Assembly (NCBI GenBank): GCA_003557765.1
Contig: PWNO01000250.1
Coordinates: forward strand, 1-57,654
Length of the DNA: 57,654 nucleotides
From: Bacteroidales bacterium
GTDB lineage: Bacteria; Bacteroidota; Bacteroidia; Bacteroidales; UBA7960
Direction: 5' to 3'
Part shown: positions 44,323 to 53,504 of the stretch, in pieces
Numbering within the stretch: the stretch's first letter is position 1
How the letters are laid out: each line of letters begins with the position of its first letter
Position numbers and translations under genes: made by a program
Notes under the pieces: generated by a model
Seen by the model: the letters and a program-made list of their open reading frames with translations, nothing else
Told to the model about the DNA's origin: nothing
Database searches by the model: none

Positions 44323-46773
44323 ATGCCAAAACCTATGACTTTCCAATTTTATTCCGGCTTAGCTCTCATGCTCGGTATGCTTGCCGTGGTGTGGATATCT
44401 GGTTCTCTGAACAGGCCACCGGGCGTTGTTCCGGAATCTGCTCCGCCAACAGTATTTTCCGCCGAAAGGGCCTGGTACCACCTCGAAAAGATCGGGGCTG
44501 TTAAAAATCCCATCGGCAGCAAGGAAAATGTAATTGTCAGGGACTATATCCTAAATGAGATCAGGATGCTGGGATATGAGCCAGAACTCCACGAAACCAC
44601 ATATTTTGACACCAGGCTGCAACGAATAGCCGAACTAGGAAACATCCTGGTGCGCATTCCTGGCCACGGCAGGGGAAAAGCACTGCTCTTCATGGGACAT
44701 TACGACACCGTAGCCGATGCCTATGGAGCCTCAGATAACGGCTCAGCCGTGGCAGCCATGCTTGAGCTGATGCGAATGCTCCAGCATCATCCGCAATTAG
44801 AAAATGACCTTATTTTCTTTTTTCCAGATGGGGAGGAAGTCGGCCTGCTAGGCGCCAAAGCCTTTCTCGACGAGCATCCCTGGGCGCAAGACGTTGGCTT
44901 TGTGGTCAACCTGGAGGCACGGGGCACCACAGGACAGAGCTTCATGTTTGAAACCGGGCACCAAAACATCCGGACCATCGCTGCCTTTTCGGATGCCGTT
45001 CCCCACCCCGCCGCCAACTCCATTAGCTATGAAGTTTATGCAAGAATGCCAAACGATACGGATTTCTCCCCTTTCAAGCAAAGAGGCCATCAAGGCCTGA
45101 ACATGGCATACATCGAAAACGCCTTTGACTATCATACCGCGAACGACAACTTGCAGAACACCGACATGCGATCCATCCAACACCATGGATCCTATGCAGC
45201 GTCTATAGCACTTGAACTGGGAAACCAGTCACTGGATTTCGAAGCCGGGGAAAATGCAGTGTATTTTAACACCATTGGCTATGGCTTTACATTTTATCCA
45301 TATGGATGGGCCGTGCCGATAGCCATCGGTGTGGCCATCCTTTTTGGGGTGATGCTCTGGATCGGTGCAAGGAATAAGCTTTTAAAACCCATGCAATGGC
45401 TGAAGGGAATAGCAGCTTTTGTCATTTATTTGTTGTTATTGTATGTTTTCGTACATGCCTTGTATGCTTTCATCGCCGGACTTTATCCGGGAAGCAGGCA
45501 TTTGCTGCTGAATTACCATCAACACCTGCTGATTCCTGGATTGCTCTTATTGGCTGCATCCTTCAGCCTGATTTACTACAGGATGGTCATCCGGGGCGTC
45601 TGTTTCAGGCATGCATTGACCTTGTTCCTGTTTTTTGCTGCCTTGCTGTCATTTAGCGGAGAGATCAGCTGGTTTAATGGACTGGGCGTCTTCGCACTTA
45701 GTGCTATGTTGCTATGGCTGTTCAGAAAACCCGCTTCGGCCTATGACCTTGGCGCAGGAGCCATGTGTTGCTTAGCCATCCTGATGGGATATACAGCCAT
45801 TGCCATTCCTGGAGCCAGCTATCTGCCAACCTGGCCTCTGGCTTTTATGGTAGTCGGTTATTTGCTGATCGCAGGGGTTTCAGGCAATAAAAATGATCTC
45901 GATTCTTTAAGGACCGGGCAGATGGTGCGCATTGCAATAATCCTTTGGTTTGCAGCCTTACCCGCACTCTTTTGGTATCCCTGGTTTGCCGGCTTTTTTA
46001 CCGTGGCCATGGGATTATCATACATCGCTATTGCATCGCTACTGATTGGCGGACTTGCAGGTCTCGCCATTCCGCATATCGATATGATGACACGCACAAG
46101 GCCAGCATGGGCTCCAGGTATCTTGTTGCTGGCAGGCATCGTTTTCCTGGCAGCCGGCACAATATCAAAAGATTATGACGACAGGTACAGAAAACCGGTA
46201 AATGTAAGGCTTGTGCATCATGCTGACCATCGCACCTCACAGTGGATCACTGCCGACGACCGGGTCAATGAATGGACTGTTCAATTTCTTGGTGAAGAAC
46301 CCGGTAAGGTGCATATTACAGAGATGGCACCCCTGGACAACCAAACCTACCAAGGACGTGCAGTAAGCCTCCCCGGGGATATCCCCTCGCCTGAAGCCAT
46401 GCTGTTAAAAGACACCGTAACGGAAGGCGAACGGATGCTTGTCTGGGAGGTTCATCCCGCTGCAGACGCTGCACGCACAGATATATACCTGCACACTGAG
46501 CAGGCCCATGTGACAATCAGGATCGACGACCTTCAAAGCGCTCTGCTAAGACCACACCGGGGCTCTCACTGGCGGAGATTACATTATTTTGCACCGCCAG
46601 AAGAAGGCTTTAACCTGACCATTTACACAGATCCCAATGAAGAAATCAGACTGCACCTCGTTGATACCTGGTATAGCCTGCCAGCTTTTATCACATACGA
46701 GCGCATGCCAGCACACATGATGCCACGCGGACATCAGACGCAGTCAGCACGAACCTTTTTGTATTCGCCATAA
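44323..46773 (+). CDS. Membrane-anchored M28-family zinc metallopeptidase
   Basis: An 816-residue protein. An N-terminal membrane helix (about 9-28) is followed by an M28 aminopeptidase-type domain with zinc ligands in LLFMGHYDTV (His126), ASDNGSA (Asp138), FPDGEEVGLLGA (Glu pair 171/172) and a later DYHTANDN His. From about residue 325 there are roughly eight further helices, then a soluble tail of about 160 residues. This peptidase-plus-membrane layout resembles eukaryotic ERMP1/Fxna proteases and some bacterial relatives. The peptidase domain should face the periplasm. ATG 44323. Substrate unknown. Confidence 0.9.
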   Translation: MPKPMTFQFYSGLALMLGMLAVVWISGSLNRPPGVVPESAPPTVFSAERAWYHLEKIGAVKNPIGSKENVIVRDYILNEIRMLGYEPELHETTYFDTRLQRIAELGNILVRIPGHGRGKALLFMGHYDTVADAYGASDNGSAVAAMLELMRMLQHHPQLENDLIFFFPDGEEVGLLGAKAFLDEHPWAQDVGFVVNLEARGTTGQSFMFETGHQNIRTIAAFSDAVPHPAANSISYEVYARMPNDTDFSPFKQRGHQGLNMAYIENAFDYHTANDNLQNTDMRSIQHHGSYAASIALELGNQSLDFEAGENAVYFNTIGYGFTFYPYGWAVPIAIGVAILFGVMLWIGARNKLLKPMQWLKGIAAFVIYLLLLYVFVHALYAFIAGLYPGSRHLLLNYHQHLLIPGLLLLAASFSLIYYRMVIRGVCFRHALTLFLFFAALLSFSGEISWFNGLGVFALSAMLLWLFRKPASAYDLGAGAMCCLAILMGYTAIAIPGASYLPTWPLAFMVVGYLLIAGVSGNKNDLDSLRTGQMVRIAIILWFAALPALFWYPWFAGFFTVAMGLSYIAIASLLIGGLAGLAIPHIDMMTRTRPAWAPGILLLAGIVFLAAGTISKDYDDRYRKPVNVRLVHHADHRTSQWITADDRVNEWTVQFLGEEPGKVHITEMAPLDNQTYQGRAVSLPGDIPSPEAMLLKDTVTEGERMLVWEVHPAADAARTDIYLHTEQAHVTIRIDDLQSALLRPHRGSHWRRLHYFAPPEEGFNLTIYTDPNEEIRLHLVDTWYSLPAFITYERMPAHMMPRGHQTQSARTFLYSP

Positions 46774-46805
46774 GCAGCACGATAATAATTTATATTTTTA
46801 CATCC

Positions 46806-49157
46806 ATGACGGTAGAGGCGATTCTGGTATTTGGAGTTTTGGGAGCATCCCTGCTGCTCTTCTTCACGGGATGGGTGCGTATGGACATTGTGGCACTGTT
46901 GGTGCTTTCTATACTGGCTTTCACTGGGATCATCACACCCCAGGAGGCCCTGGCAGGCTTCAGCAATCCTGCCGTTGTGACGGTATGGGCGATGTTTATC
47001 CTGAGTGCAGCACTGTATCAGACAGGGGTGGCCAGAATCATTGGCCGGCAGGTTATGCGCTTTGCCGGGAAAGGTGAAGTGCGCTTGATTGCCCTGATCA
47101 TGCTATCGGCAGGAGCGATGTCTGCCTTTATGAATAACGTGGGGGTGGTGGCCCTTATGCTTCCGGTAGTGATGGACATGGCCAGGGCCAAACAGCTCTC
47201 CCCTTCACGACTGCTCATGCCATTAGCTTTTGGAGCAATGCTAGGCGGACTGACTACGCTGATCGGGACCCCTCCGAACCTGCTGATAAGCTATACCCTT
47301 GCAGATAACGACCTCAAGGCATTCCGGCTATTCGACTACACACCTATTGGCCTTACTGCCTTGCTCGGCGGTATTGTTTTTATGGTCCTTGTGGGAAGGC
47401 ATTTGCTTCCCAGAAAAGACGCCATTAGCGAAGCCAAGCGAAAAACAGGTATCCCATCTGCCACATATGACCTGCAATCGCGCAGCTTTATGCTTAAAGT
47501 CAGACCAAGTTCATCACTTGCAGGCAAAAGTTTAGCTGAAAGCAGGTTGCGTGCCGGGCTGGGGTTGAACGTTGTGGCCATCATCCGGCATGGCACCACC
47601 ATGTTGAGCCCGGGCCCGGAGACCATCATCAACAGTAACGACAAGCTGCATGTGCAGGGAAACATTGAAGCCCTGAAAGCCATGCAGCAATGGGACATCA
47701 TTCTGCCGTCGCAGGAAGGTTTTGAAGCACGCGACCTGCTTAAACAAGACCTCCAAATCTATGAAGCCAGGCTAACAGCATCATCTGTCCTGGCAGGCAG
47801 CAGACTGCAGGAAACGGACTTCAGGAAACGATTAGGCATCACTGTGCTTGCGGTAAGAAGAGAAACCGGGGTTGAACGCACCATGCTGCACGATCTGACT
47901 TTGGAAAAACAAGACATCCTGCTCATGCAAGGCCCCAGAGAAAGGATTGCCATCCTGGAAGAAGAGGGGGTCATTGAAGAGGTGCATCAACCAGGGTCCC
48001 AGAAACTGATGGATACCTACAACCTGGATGAACTGGTTTTTGTGATGGAGGTAGGCGGCGATGCAGCCCTCTTTGAAAGGGCCATTGCTGAGAGCCAGAT
48101 AGGAAGTGCATTTGGGTTAACCGCCATCGGTATTTTTGAAAAAGACGGCAACCTGCAGCCTTACGCACCTGGCACAAAGGTAAAATCTGACGACCGGCTG
48201 CTGGTCAAAGGGAATATCCACGACCTGCCACTGCTGCAAGGGTTGAGAGAACTCGAGCTCCTTGATGAGGATGTTCCCGAAACCCAAAGCCTCGAGTCAG
48301 ATAATATCCAGATGGCCGAGGTGATCCTGGCACCACGGTCGCTGCTGGCAGGAAAAACGCTACGTGAAATCAACTTCAGGAAAAAGTACGGACTCACCGT
48401 GCTGGCCATCTGGCGCCAGGGAAAGGCTTACAGGACAAACCTGCATAACATGCCGCTTGAGTTTGGAGAGGCACTGCTCGTTTATGGAGACAGGGAGAAA
48501 CTTGAACTGATCGACAGTGAGCCCGATTTTATTTTGCTGACAGAGATGGCTGGAAGGCCGCAGCGTACAGAAAAGGCCATGACGGCAGCATTGGTTATGC
48601 TGGCGATCCTTACACCCGTATTGTTTGACATTGTCCCCCTTGCCATCGCCGCCGTTGCAGGCATCATCCTGATGGTGCTCACCGGCTGTCTAAAAATGGA
48701 AGAAGCCTACCGGGCCATCGAATGGCGGGCCGTTTTTCTCATTGCGGGCATGCTGCCGCTTGGCACGGCCATGCAAAGCACCGGGGCAGCCAGTACAATG
48801 GCTGCCGGCGTGGTACACGCCTTTGGCTACTTTGGCCCCTGGGGGGTTATCGCAGGGTTATACCTGCTCACCGCAACACTGACCATCGCCATTCATCCCG
48901 CAGCACTTGTCGTTATCATGGCCCCGGTGGCCCTGGAGGCCGCTGCAGGCTTCAATATTTCACCGCAAACCACTATGATGGCCATAGCCATCGCCGGTGC
49001 AGCCGTATTCATGAGCCCGGTAGCACATGCTGCCAACCTGCTGGTTATGGGGCCCGGAGGATATCGCTTCAGGGATTACCTTCGCGTAGGCATCCCACTC
49101 ACCCTGGTGGTAATGGCCATTGCCATGCTGCTGCTGCCCGTGATCTGGCCGCTCTGA
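46806..49157 (+). CDS. SLC13/DASS-type transporter with four RCK_C (TrkA-C) repeats
   Basis: A 783-residue inner-membrane carrier. The first membrane half (1-200, FMNNVGVVALMLPVVM, GGLTTLIGTPPNLLIS) and second half (about 590-783, AVFMSPVAHAANLLVMGPGG) are divalent-anion/Na+ symporter halves. They are separated by a cytoplasmic insert of about 390 residues holding four RCK_C-like domains near 226-292, 317-386, 407-476 and 502-570, each with an LAGKSL-x-E or related motif. Two such domains are usual in this family. The substrate may be sulfate, a dicarboxylate or another anion; RCK_C domains often bind nucleotides or ions and regulate gating. It follows the M28 gene after 32 bases. Confidence 0.88.
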   Translation: MTVEAILVFGVLGASLLLFFTGWVRMDIVALLVLSILAFTGIITPQEALAGFSNPAVVTVWAMFILSAALYQTGVARIIGRQVMRFAGKGEVRLIALIMLSAGAMSAFMNNVGVVALMLPVVMDMARAKQLSPSRLLMPLAFGAMLGGLTTLIGTPPNLLISYTLADNDLKAFRLFDYTPIGLTALLGGIVFMVLVGRHLLPRKDAISEAKRKTGIPSATYDLQSRSFMLKVRPSSSLAGKSLAESRLRAGLGLNVVAIIRHGTTMLSPGPETIINSNDKLHVQGNIEALKAMQQWDIILPSQEGFEARDLLKQDLQIYEARLTASSVLAGSRLQETDFRKRLGITVLAVRRETGVERTMLHDLTLEKQDILLMQGPRERIAILEEEGVIEEVHQPGSQKLMDTYNLDELVFVMEVGGDAALFERAIAESQIGSAFGLTAIGIFEKDGNLQPYAPGTKVKSDDRLLVKGNIHDLPLLQGLRELELLDEDVPETQSLESDNIQMAEVILAPRSLLAGKTLREINFRKKYGLTVLAIWRQGKAYRTNLHNMPLEFGEALLVYGDREKLELIDSEPDFILLTEMAGRPQRTEKAMTAALVMLAILTPVLFDIVPLAIAAVAGIILMVLTGCLKMEEAYRAIEWRAVFLIAGMLPLGTAMQSTGAASTMAAGVVHAFGYFGPWGVIAGLYLLTATLTIAIHPAALVVIMAPVALEAAAGFNISPQTTMMAIAIAGAAVFMSPVAHAANLLVMGPGGYRFRDYLRVGIPLTLVVMAIAMLLLPVIWPL

Positions 49158-49428
49158 TTATTGCGGATGGCAGGAAATGATATATGGACTGAAACGACCA
49201 TGTCGCAGGGACAGCACCTGGACTGTATTAGTGTGAGGTGAACCGGGATAACGGCCATAAACAGGGTGGCATTGCAAGTTTTTTGGTCCGTAAGCAGCAC
49301 TCACAGCGTCCCGAAGTGACCAATGACACATCATACGCAACATACCAGAATATTTTGACTTTTTGATGTGTTGACTTTTTGACTTTGAAAAATCTTTAAA
49401 GTTTTAAAAATATTAGATTATCACAATT
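49158..49428. other. Intergenic region upstream of the enoyl-CoA hydratase gene
   Basis: No gene is visible. The right part contains a tract with GA at 8-base steps (49357, 49365, 49373, 49381), listed separately, then an AT-rich stretch before the ATG. Confidence 0.5.
49351..49388. repeat. Octad (8-bp period) TTTTTGAC tract upstream of the enoyl-CoA hydratase gene
   Basis: G(A) recurs at exactly 8-base steps at 49357, 49365, 49373 and 49381, then once at 49387. The units resemble GACTTTTT and GATGTGTT. The last unit is 42 bases before the ATG. Similar tracts precede the HMG-CoA reductase and GHMP kinase genes. Confidence 0.7.
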
Positions 49429-50208
49429 ATGAAAGAATATCAACACATACAAATCATTATTGAAGGAAAGGTTATGGAGGTCGTGCTCAACAGGCCAGAA
49501 AAGCGCAACGCCATAGACGAGGTGATGGCAGGTGAGCTCCTGGATGTATTTAGCTGGGCTGCACATAACCAGGATGTCCGGGTGGTAATCCTGCGCGGAA
49601 AGGGACCTGTGTTCTGTGCAGGGGCCGATCTGAAATTTATGCAAAGAATTGATCTTACAGGGGATGCACGCCCATCGGTGATGCTGGCCAAACTTTTCCA
49701 GGCAACCTATCTTTTCCGGAAACCACTCATTGTTGTCACACATGGTAAGGCTATGGGCGGAGCACTGGGCCTGATCGCAGCTGCTGATTTTGTGCTTGCA
49801 ACAACCGATGCAACATTTGCTTTCAGTGAGGTGAAGCTGGGGTTGGTTCCAGCCACAATCTCGCCTTATGTGATCAAAAGGATCGGGGAAAGAATGGCCC
49901 GGCAACTGATGTTGACCGGCGAAACTTTTTCGGCCGCAAAGGCCCTGGAGGCTGGTCTGGCAGATAAAACCGGAGATGATGATGACCTGGAAGCCTATAA
50001 ATCATATCTTTGCACCCATCTTATCCATAATGCACCCGGGGCCATGATGGCCACCAAGCGTCTCATCCGGCAAATGGCCAATACGCAATTGGATGAACAC
50101 GCCATCGCCCATACATTAAAAGTGCTGGACGAAACCCGTGAGGGAGACGAGGCCCGGGAAGGCATGCAGGCATTTCTTGACAAAAGGAAGGCCTGGTGGC
50201 AACAATAG
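49429..50208 (+). CDS. Enoyl-CoA hydratase/isomerase family protein, probably methylglutaconyl-CoA hydratase
   Basis: A 259-residue crotonase-fold enzyme. The oxyanion-hole segments are PVFCAGADLKFM and the second GKAMGGALGLIAAADFVLA. The active-site helix reads FSEVKLGLVPATISPYVIKRIGE, close to the form seen in LiuC-type methylglutaconyl-CoA hydratases, which make HMG-CoA in leucine breakdown. It is followed 29 bases later by a biotin carboxylase of methylcrotonyl-CoA carboxylase type, which fits that reading. Substrate is inferred from neighbours and one motif, so moderately sure only. ATG 49429. Confidence 0.85.
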   Translation: MKEYQHIQIIIEGKVMEVVLNRPEKRNAIDEVMAGELLDVFSWAAHNQDVRVVILRGKGPVFCAGADLKFMQRIDLTGDARPSVMLAKLFQATYLFRKPLIVVTHGKAMGGALGLIAAADFVLATTDATFAFSEVKLGLVPATISPYVIKRIGERMARQLMLTGETFSAAKALEAGLADKTGDDDDLEAYKSYLCTHLIHNAPGAMMATKRLIRQMANTQLDEHAIAHTLKVLDETREGDEAREGMQAFLDKRKAWWQQ

Positions 50209-50237
50209 CAAAGCCATAACAACTTATTTTATAGCCT

Positions 50238-52229
50238 ATGAGTCAGATAAACAAGGTATTGGTGGCTAACCGCGGCGAAATCGCCCGGAGGATCACTCAA
50301 ACACTTCACCAGATGGGTATTGCTTCCGTGGCGATCTACCACGAAGCCGACACAGCATCATTGCATGTCAAAGAAGCAGAGGAACGTTTCAGGCTTAAAG
50401 GGAAGACCCTGGCAGAGACCTACCTGGACATTTCCCAGATCATTAACCTGGCTAAACAGTCAGGTGCCGACGCCATCCACCCGGGATATGGGTTTTTATC
50501 TGAAAATCCTGACTTTGCCAGTGCCGTGATGGATGCCGGACTGGTTTTTATCGGACCTTCAGCTGAGGCTATCCGGATCATGGGCAATAAAAAAGAAGCA
50601 CGTGCGCTGGCTGCAAAGCTTGGCATACCGGTGATTGAGGGTGCTACCGGAGACACTGGTCGGTTATTGCAAAAGGCCGGTGAAACAGGTTTTCCTTTAC
50701 TGGTAAAGGCGGCTGCCGGTGGCGGTGGAAAAGGTATGCGCATTGCTACGGATGCCGGGCAGCTGGAAGAGGCAATTCAACACGCACGCCGTGAAGCAAA
50801 GAGCTATTTTGGTAATGACGAGGTGTATATCGAAAAATACCTGGACAAACCCAGGCACATCGAAGTACAACTGCTGGCAGATCACCATGGCCATATCCTC
50901 AGTCTTTTTGAAAGAGAATGCTCCGTGCAGCGCCGGCACCAGAAAATCATTGAAGAAGCCCCCGCCCCGAACCTGAAGGAGTCTTTGCGCAACAATATGA
51001 TGGAGGCCGCGCGAAAGCTTGCCGGGCATATCGGTTACACCAGTGCCGGAACAGTTGAATTCCTGGTAGAAGGAGATCATTTCTATTTCCTGGAAATGAA
51101 TACCCGCATACAGGTGGAGCATCCGGTCACTGAAATGATCACCGGTCTTGACCTCGTCAAGGAACAAATCCACATCGCCTCTGGCAGACCGCTGCCTTAC
51201 ACACAGGAAAGCCTGCAATGCCATGGTCATGCCATAGAGACCCGGATCTACGCTGAAGACCCCGACAACGAATTCCTGCCATCACCCGGCATCGTTTTAC
51301 TGCATCAATGGCCAGCAGATAAACGGCTCAGGATAGATACGGCCCTCGACATCCGGGGTGAGGTAAGCAGCATCTTTGACCCCATGATCAGTAAGGTCAT
51401 ATTTCATGCTTCATCCAGGGATACTGCCAGGAAAAACATGATCCGCTACCTGAATGAATACGTCATCCTTGGTGTAAAAACAAACATCGCCTTCCTCAAA
51501 GACATCCTGGTTAGCGATGCCTTTGCTGAAGGGCACACCGACACCGGACTTGCAGAACGCATCGTGGACCAGCCACAAGCACTTAAGGATTGCCATCATG
51601 GTACGCTGAACCAAAATCACCTGCTGGCGATGGCTTTCCTGTTTTCCCATGCCAGTGACCAGAATGGCCATAACATCTGGGGCGAGATCGGTTTCTGGCG
51701 ACTGTTGCCCGAAGCCAACCTGATGATCAACGACAACACGTTCAGTATCAACTATGTATATCATGCCCCCAACCGCATCAGCATACCTGATGAAGCAGGG
51801 CTGATTAGCGTCACCCTGCTGGATAAAAACCAGCACACCATGACCATTGAGATGGCAGGATGTGTGCATAAACTGTTCTATCTCGCCGACAATGGCGAAA
51901 TCATCTTCCATCACGAGGGTAAAACTGCCAGGGTTAGGCCAGTCAGGCACCTGGGCAAGGAAACACTTAAACAGATCAATGAAAACCCCGTACTTGAAGG
52001 CGAAAGCATGATTCACTCACCCATGCACGGCACAGTCATTGATGTCCAGGTCAGCGCGGGTCAGGAGGTCACCAAAGGTCAAACCCTGCTGGTGCTGGAG
52101 TCCATGAAGATGGAAAACAAGATCACGGCAACCGCCAAAGCACTCGTGAAAGATGTGCATGTAAAACCCGGTGAAATTGTTGCTGATAAAGCCCCACTGG
52201 TGCTTTTAACCGACAAAACCACGGATTAA
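50238..52229 (+). CDS. Biotin carboxylase with biotin-carrier domain, methylcrotonyl/acyl-CoA carboxylase alpha-type
   Basis: A 663-residue subunit: biotin carboxylase (1 to about 450; KVLVANRGEIARRI, ATP loop KAAAGGGGKGMRI, MNTRIQVEHPVTE), a linker/BT domain (about 470-585), and a C-terminal biotinyl domain with the attachment lysine in LESMKMEN. The length and layout match MCC-alpha or propionyl-CoA carboxylase alpha rather than AccC (about 450). The carboxyltransferase partner (LiuB-like) is not in the window; it must lie elsewhere. Together with the upstream hydratase this suggests the methylcrotonyl-CoA step of leucine degradation. Substrate is not proven. Confidence 0.9.
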   Translation: MSQINKVLVANRGEIARRITQTLHQMGIASVAIYHEADTASLHVKEAEERFRLKGKTLAETYLDISQIINLAKQSGADAIHPGYGFLSENPDFASAVMDAGLVFIGPSAEAIRIMGNKKEARALAAKLGIPVIEGATGDTGRLLQKAGETGFPLLVKAAAGGGGKGMRIATDAGQLEEAIQHARREAKSYFGNDEVYIEKYLDKPRHIEVQLLADHHGHILSLFERECSVQRRHQKIIEEAPAPNLKESLRNNMMEAARKLAGHIGYTSAGTVEFLVEGDHFYFLEMNTRIQVEHPVTEMITGLDLVKEQIHIASGRPLPYTQESLQCHGHAIETRIYAEDPDNEFLPSPGIVLLHQWPADKRLRIDTALDIRGEVSSIFDPMISKVIFHASSRDTARKNMIRYLNEYVILGVKTNIAFLKDILVSDAFAEGHTDTGLAERIVDQPQALKDCHHGTLNQNHLLAMAFLFSHASDQNGHNIWGEIGFWRLLPEANLMINDNTFSINYVYHAPNRISIPDEAGLISVTLLDKNQHTMTIEMAGCVHKLFYLADNGEIIFHHEGKTARVRPVRHLGKETLKQINENPVLEGESMIHSPMHGTVIDVQVSAGQEVTKGQTLLVLESMKMENKITATAKALVKDVHVKPGEIVADKAPLVLLTDKTTD

Positions 52230-52339
52230 TAGCTCCCCAATAAAGAAAAATTTATACTTTTACAAAACCTAACAGCAACACGCATTGTTATTATATAGCA
52301 AAATATTTCCATATTAAGTTTGGTATTAATTATTCATTC
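52230..52339. other. Intergenic leader of the acyl-CoA dehydrogenase gene
   Basis: A 110-base AT-rich gap separates the carboxylase from the dehydrogenase. A box close to TAnnTTTG (TACTTTTA) lies near its left end, so the dehydrogenase could have its own promoter. The evidence is weak. Confidence 0.3.
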
Positions 52340-53491
52340 ATGGCTCAAAGTTTTTTTTTAACAGAAGCCCACGAGGAGTTAAGGGCGAAGGTTCGGCTAT
52401 TTGCTGAGCAGGAGGTTAAGCCGGCAGCTGCTGAACTCGACGAACAGGAGATTTTTTCTGAAGCACTGACTGCACGGATGGGCGAGATGGGTTTTTTTGG
52501 CATACAGGTTCCTAAAGAATTAGGCGGACAAGGTCTGGACACCTTGTCTTACATCATCATTGTAGAGGAGCTGGCCCGTGTCGACAGCTCGCAGGCAGCC
52601 ACCGTAGCCGCAGTGAATTCGCTGGGCATTGCCCCCATCCTGAAATACGGCACGGAAGAGCAGAAGAAGCGTTACATTCCTCCACTATGTACCGGAAAAA
52701 TGACCTGGGCCTTTGGCCTTACTGAAGAGCATGCGGGTTCTGATGCCATGGGGTCGGAAACCACAGCAGTCCTGGAAGGAGATCATTGGCTGATTAACGG
52801 CAGCAAGACACACATTACCAATTCCGCATCTCCTGTTTCAGGTGGTATCACCTTACAGGCCGTTACCGGCGAAAATAAAGGCAAAAAACGGCTTTCTGCC
52901 ATCATTGTAGAGAAGGGAACACCCGGCTTTACTTCGGAGCCAAGCAAAGGCAAGATGATGTGGCGTGCCAGCGATACCGGCAAGCTCTATTTTGAAAACT
53001 GCAGGGTGCCTGCAGAGAACCTGTTGGGTGAGGAAGGTCAGGGTGGCCGCATCATGCTGAACACGCTCGACTCCGGTCGCCTGTCTATAGCGGCCATCGG
53101 ACTCGGTTTGTCCCGCGGCGTATTGGAAGCTTCACTTGAGCATGCCAAAACCCGCGTGCAGTTTGGAAGGCCCATCTCCAAATTTCAGGCCGTAGGCTTT
53201 AAGCTCGCCGACATGGATGTCAAGATCGAGCTGGCCCAAAACACCCTCTATAATGCTTGCTGGCGAAAGGACAATAACATGCAGTTCGCCCGCGAGGCTG
53301 CCATTTCAAAACTGTATACATCTGAGATTGCCAGGGAGATCGCAGACGAGGGGCTACAGATCCACGGTGCAACAGGGTTCTTCAAACCCCATCCCATGGA
53401 AAGGTTTTACCGCGACCAACGGCTCCTGCAGATTGGTGAGGGCACGTCTGAAATTCTGCGCCTGGTTATTTCCCGCTACCTGGGCGTATAA
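52340..53491 (+). CDS. Acyl-CoA dehydrogenase
   Basis: A 383-residue FAD enzyme that oxidises an acyl-CoA to the trans-2-enoyl form, passing electrons to ETF. N-terminal helical domain, middle beta domain (FGLTEEHAGSDAMG, SKTHITNSA) and a C-terminal helical domain (QFGRPISKFQAVGFKLADM, IHGATGFF). The C-terminal motif is IGEGTSEILRLVISRY: the catalytic Glu is at the place used by short- and medium-chain enzymes. In isovaleryl-CoA dehydrogenase this place is Ala (GAGTSE) and the base is elsewhere, so this is probably not LiuA. It sits between the carboxylase and fni on one strand. Confidence 0.92.
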   Translation: MAQSFFLTEAHEELRAKVRLFAEQEVKPAAAELDEQEIFSEALTARMGEMGFFGIQVPKELGGQGLDTLSYIIIVEELARVDSSQAATVAAVNSLGIAPILKYGTEEQKKRYIPPLCTGKMTWAFGLTEEHAGSDAMGSETTAVLEGDHWLINGSKTHITNSASPVSGGITLQAVTGENKGKKRLSAIIVEKGTPGFTSEPSKGKMMWRASDTGKLYFENCRVPAENLLGEEGQGGRIMLNTLDSGRLSIAAIGLGLSRGVLEASLEHAKTRVQFGRPISKFQAVGFKLADMDVKIELAQNTLYNACWRKDNNMQFAREAAISKLYTSEIAREIADEGLQIHGATGFFKPHPMERFYRDQRLLQIGEGTSEILRLVISRYLGV

Positions 53492-53504
53492 ATAGCCATT
53501 CTCT

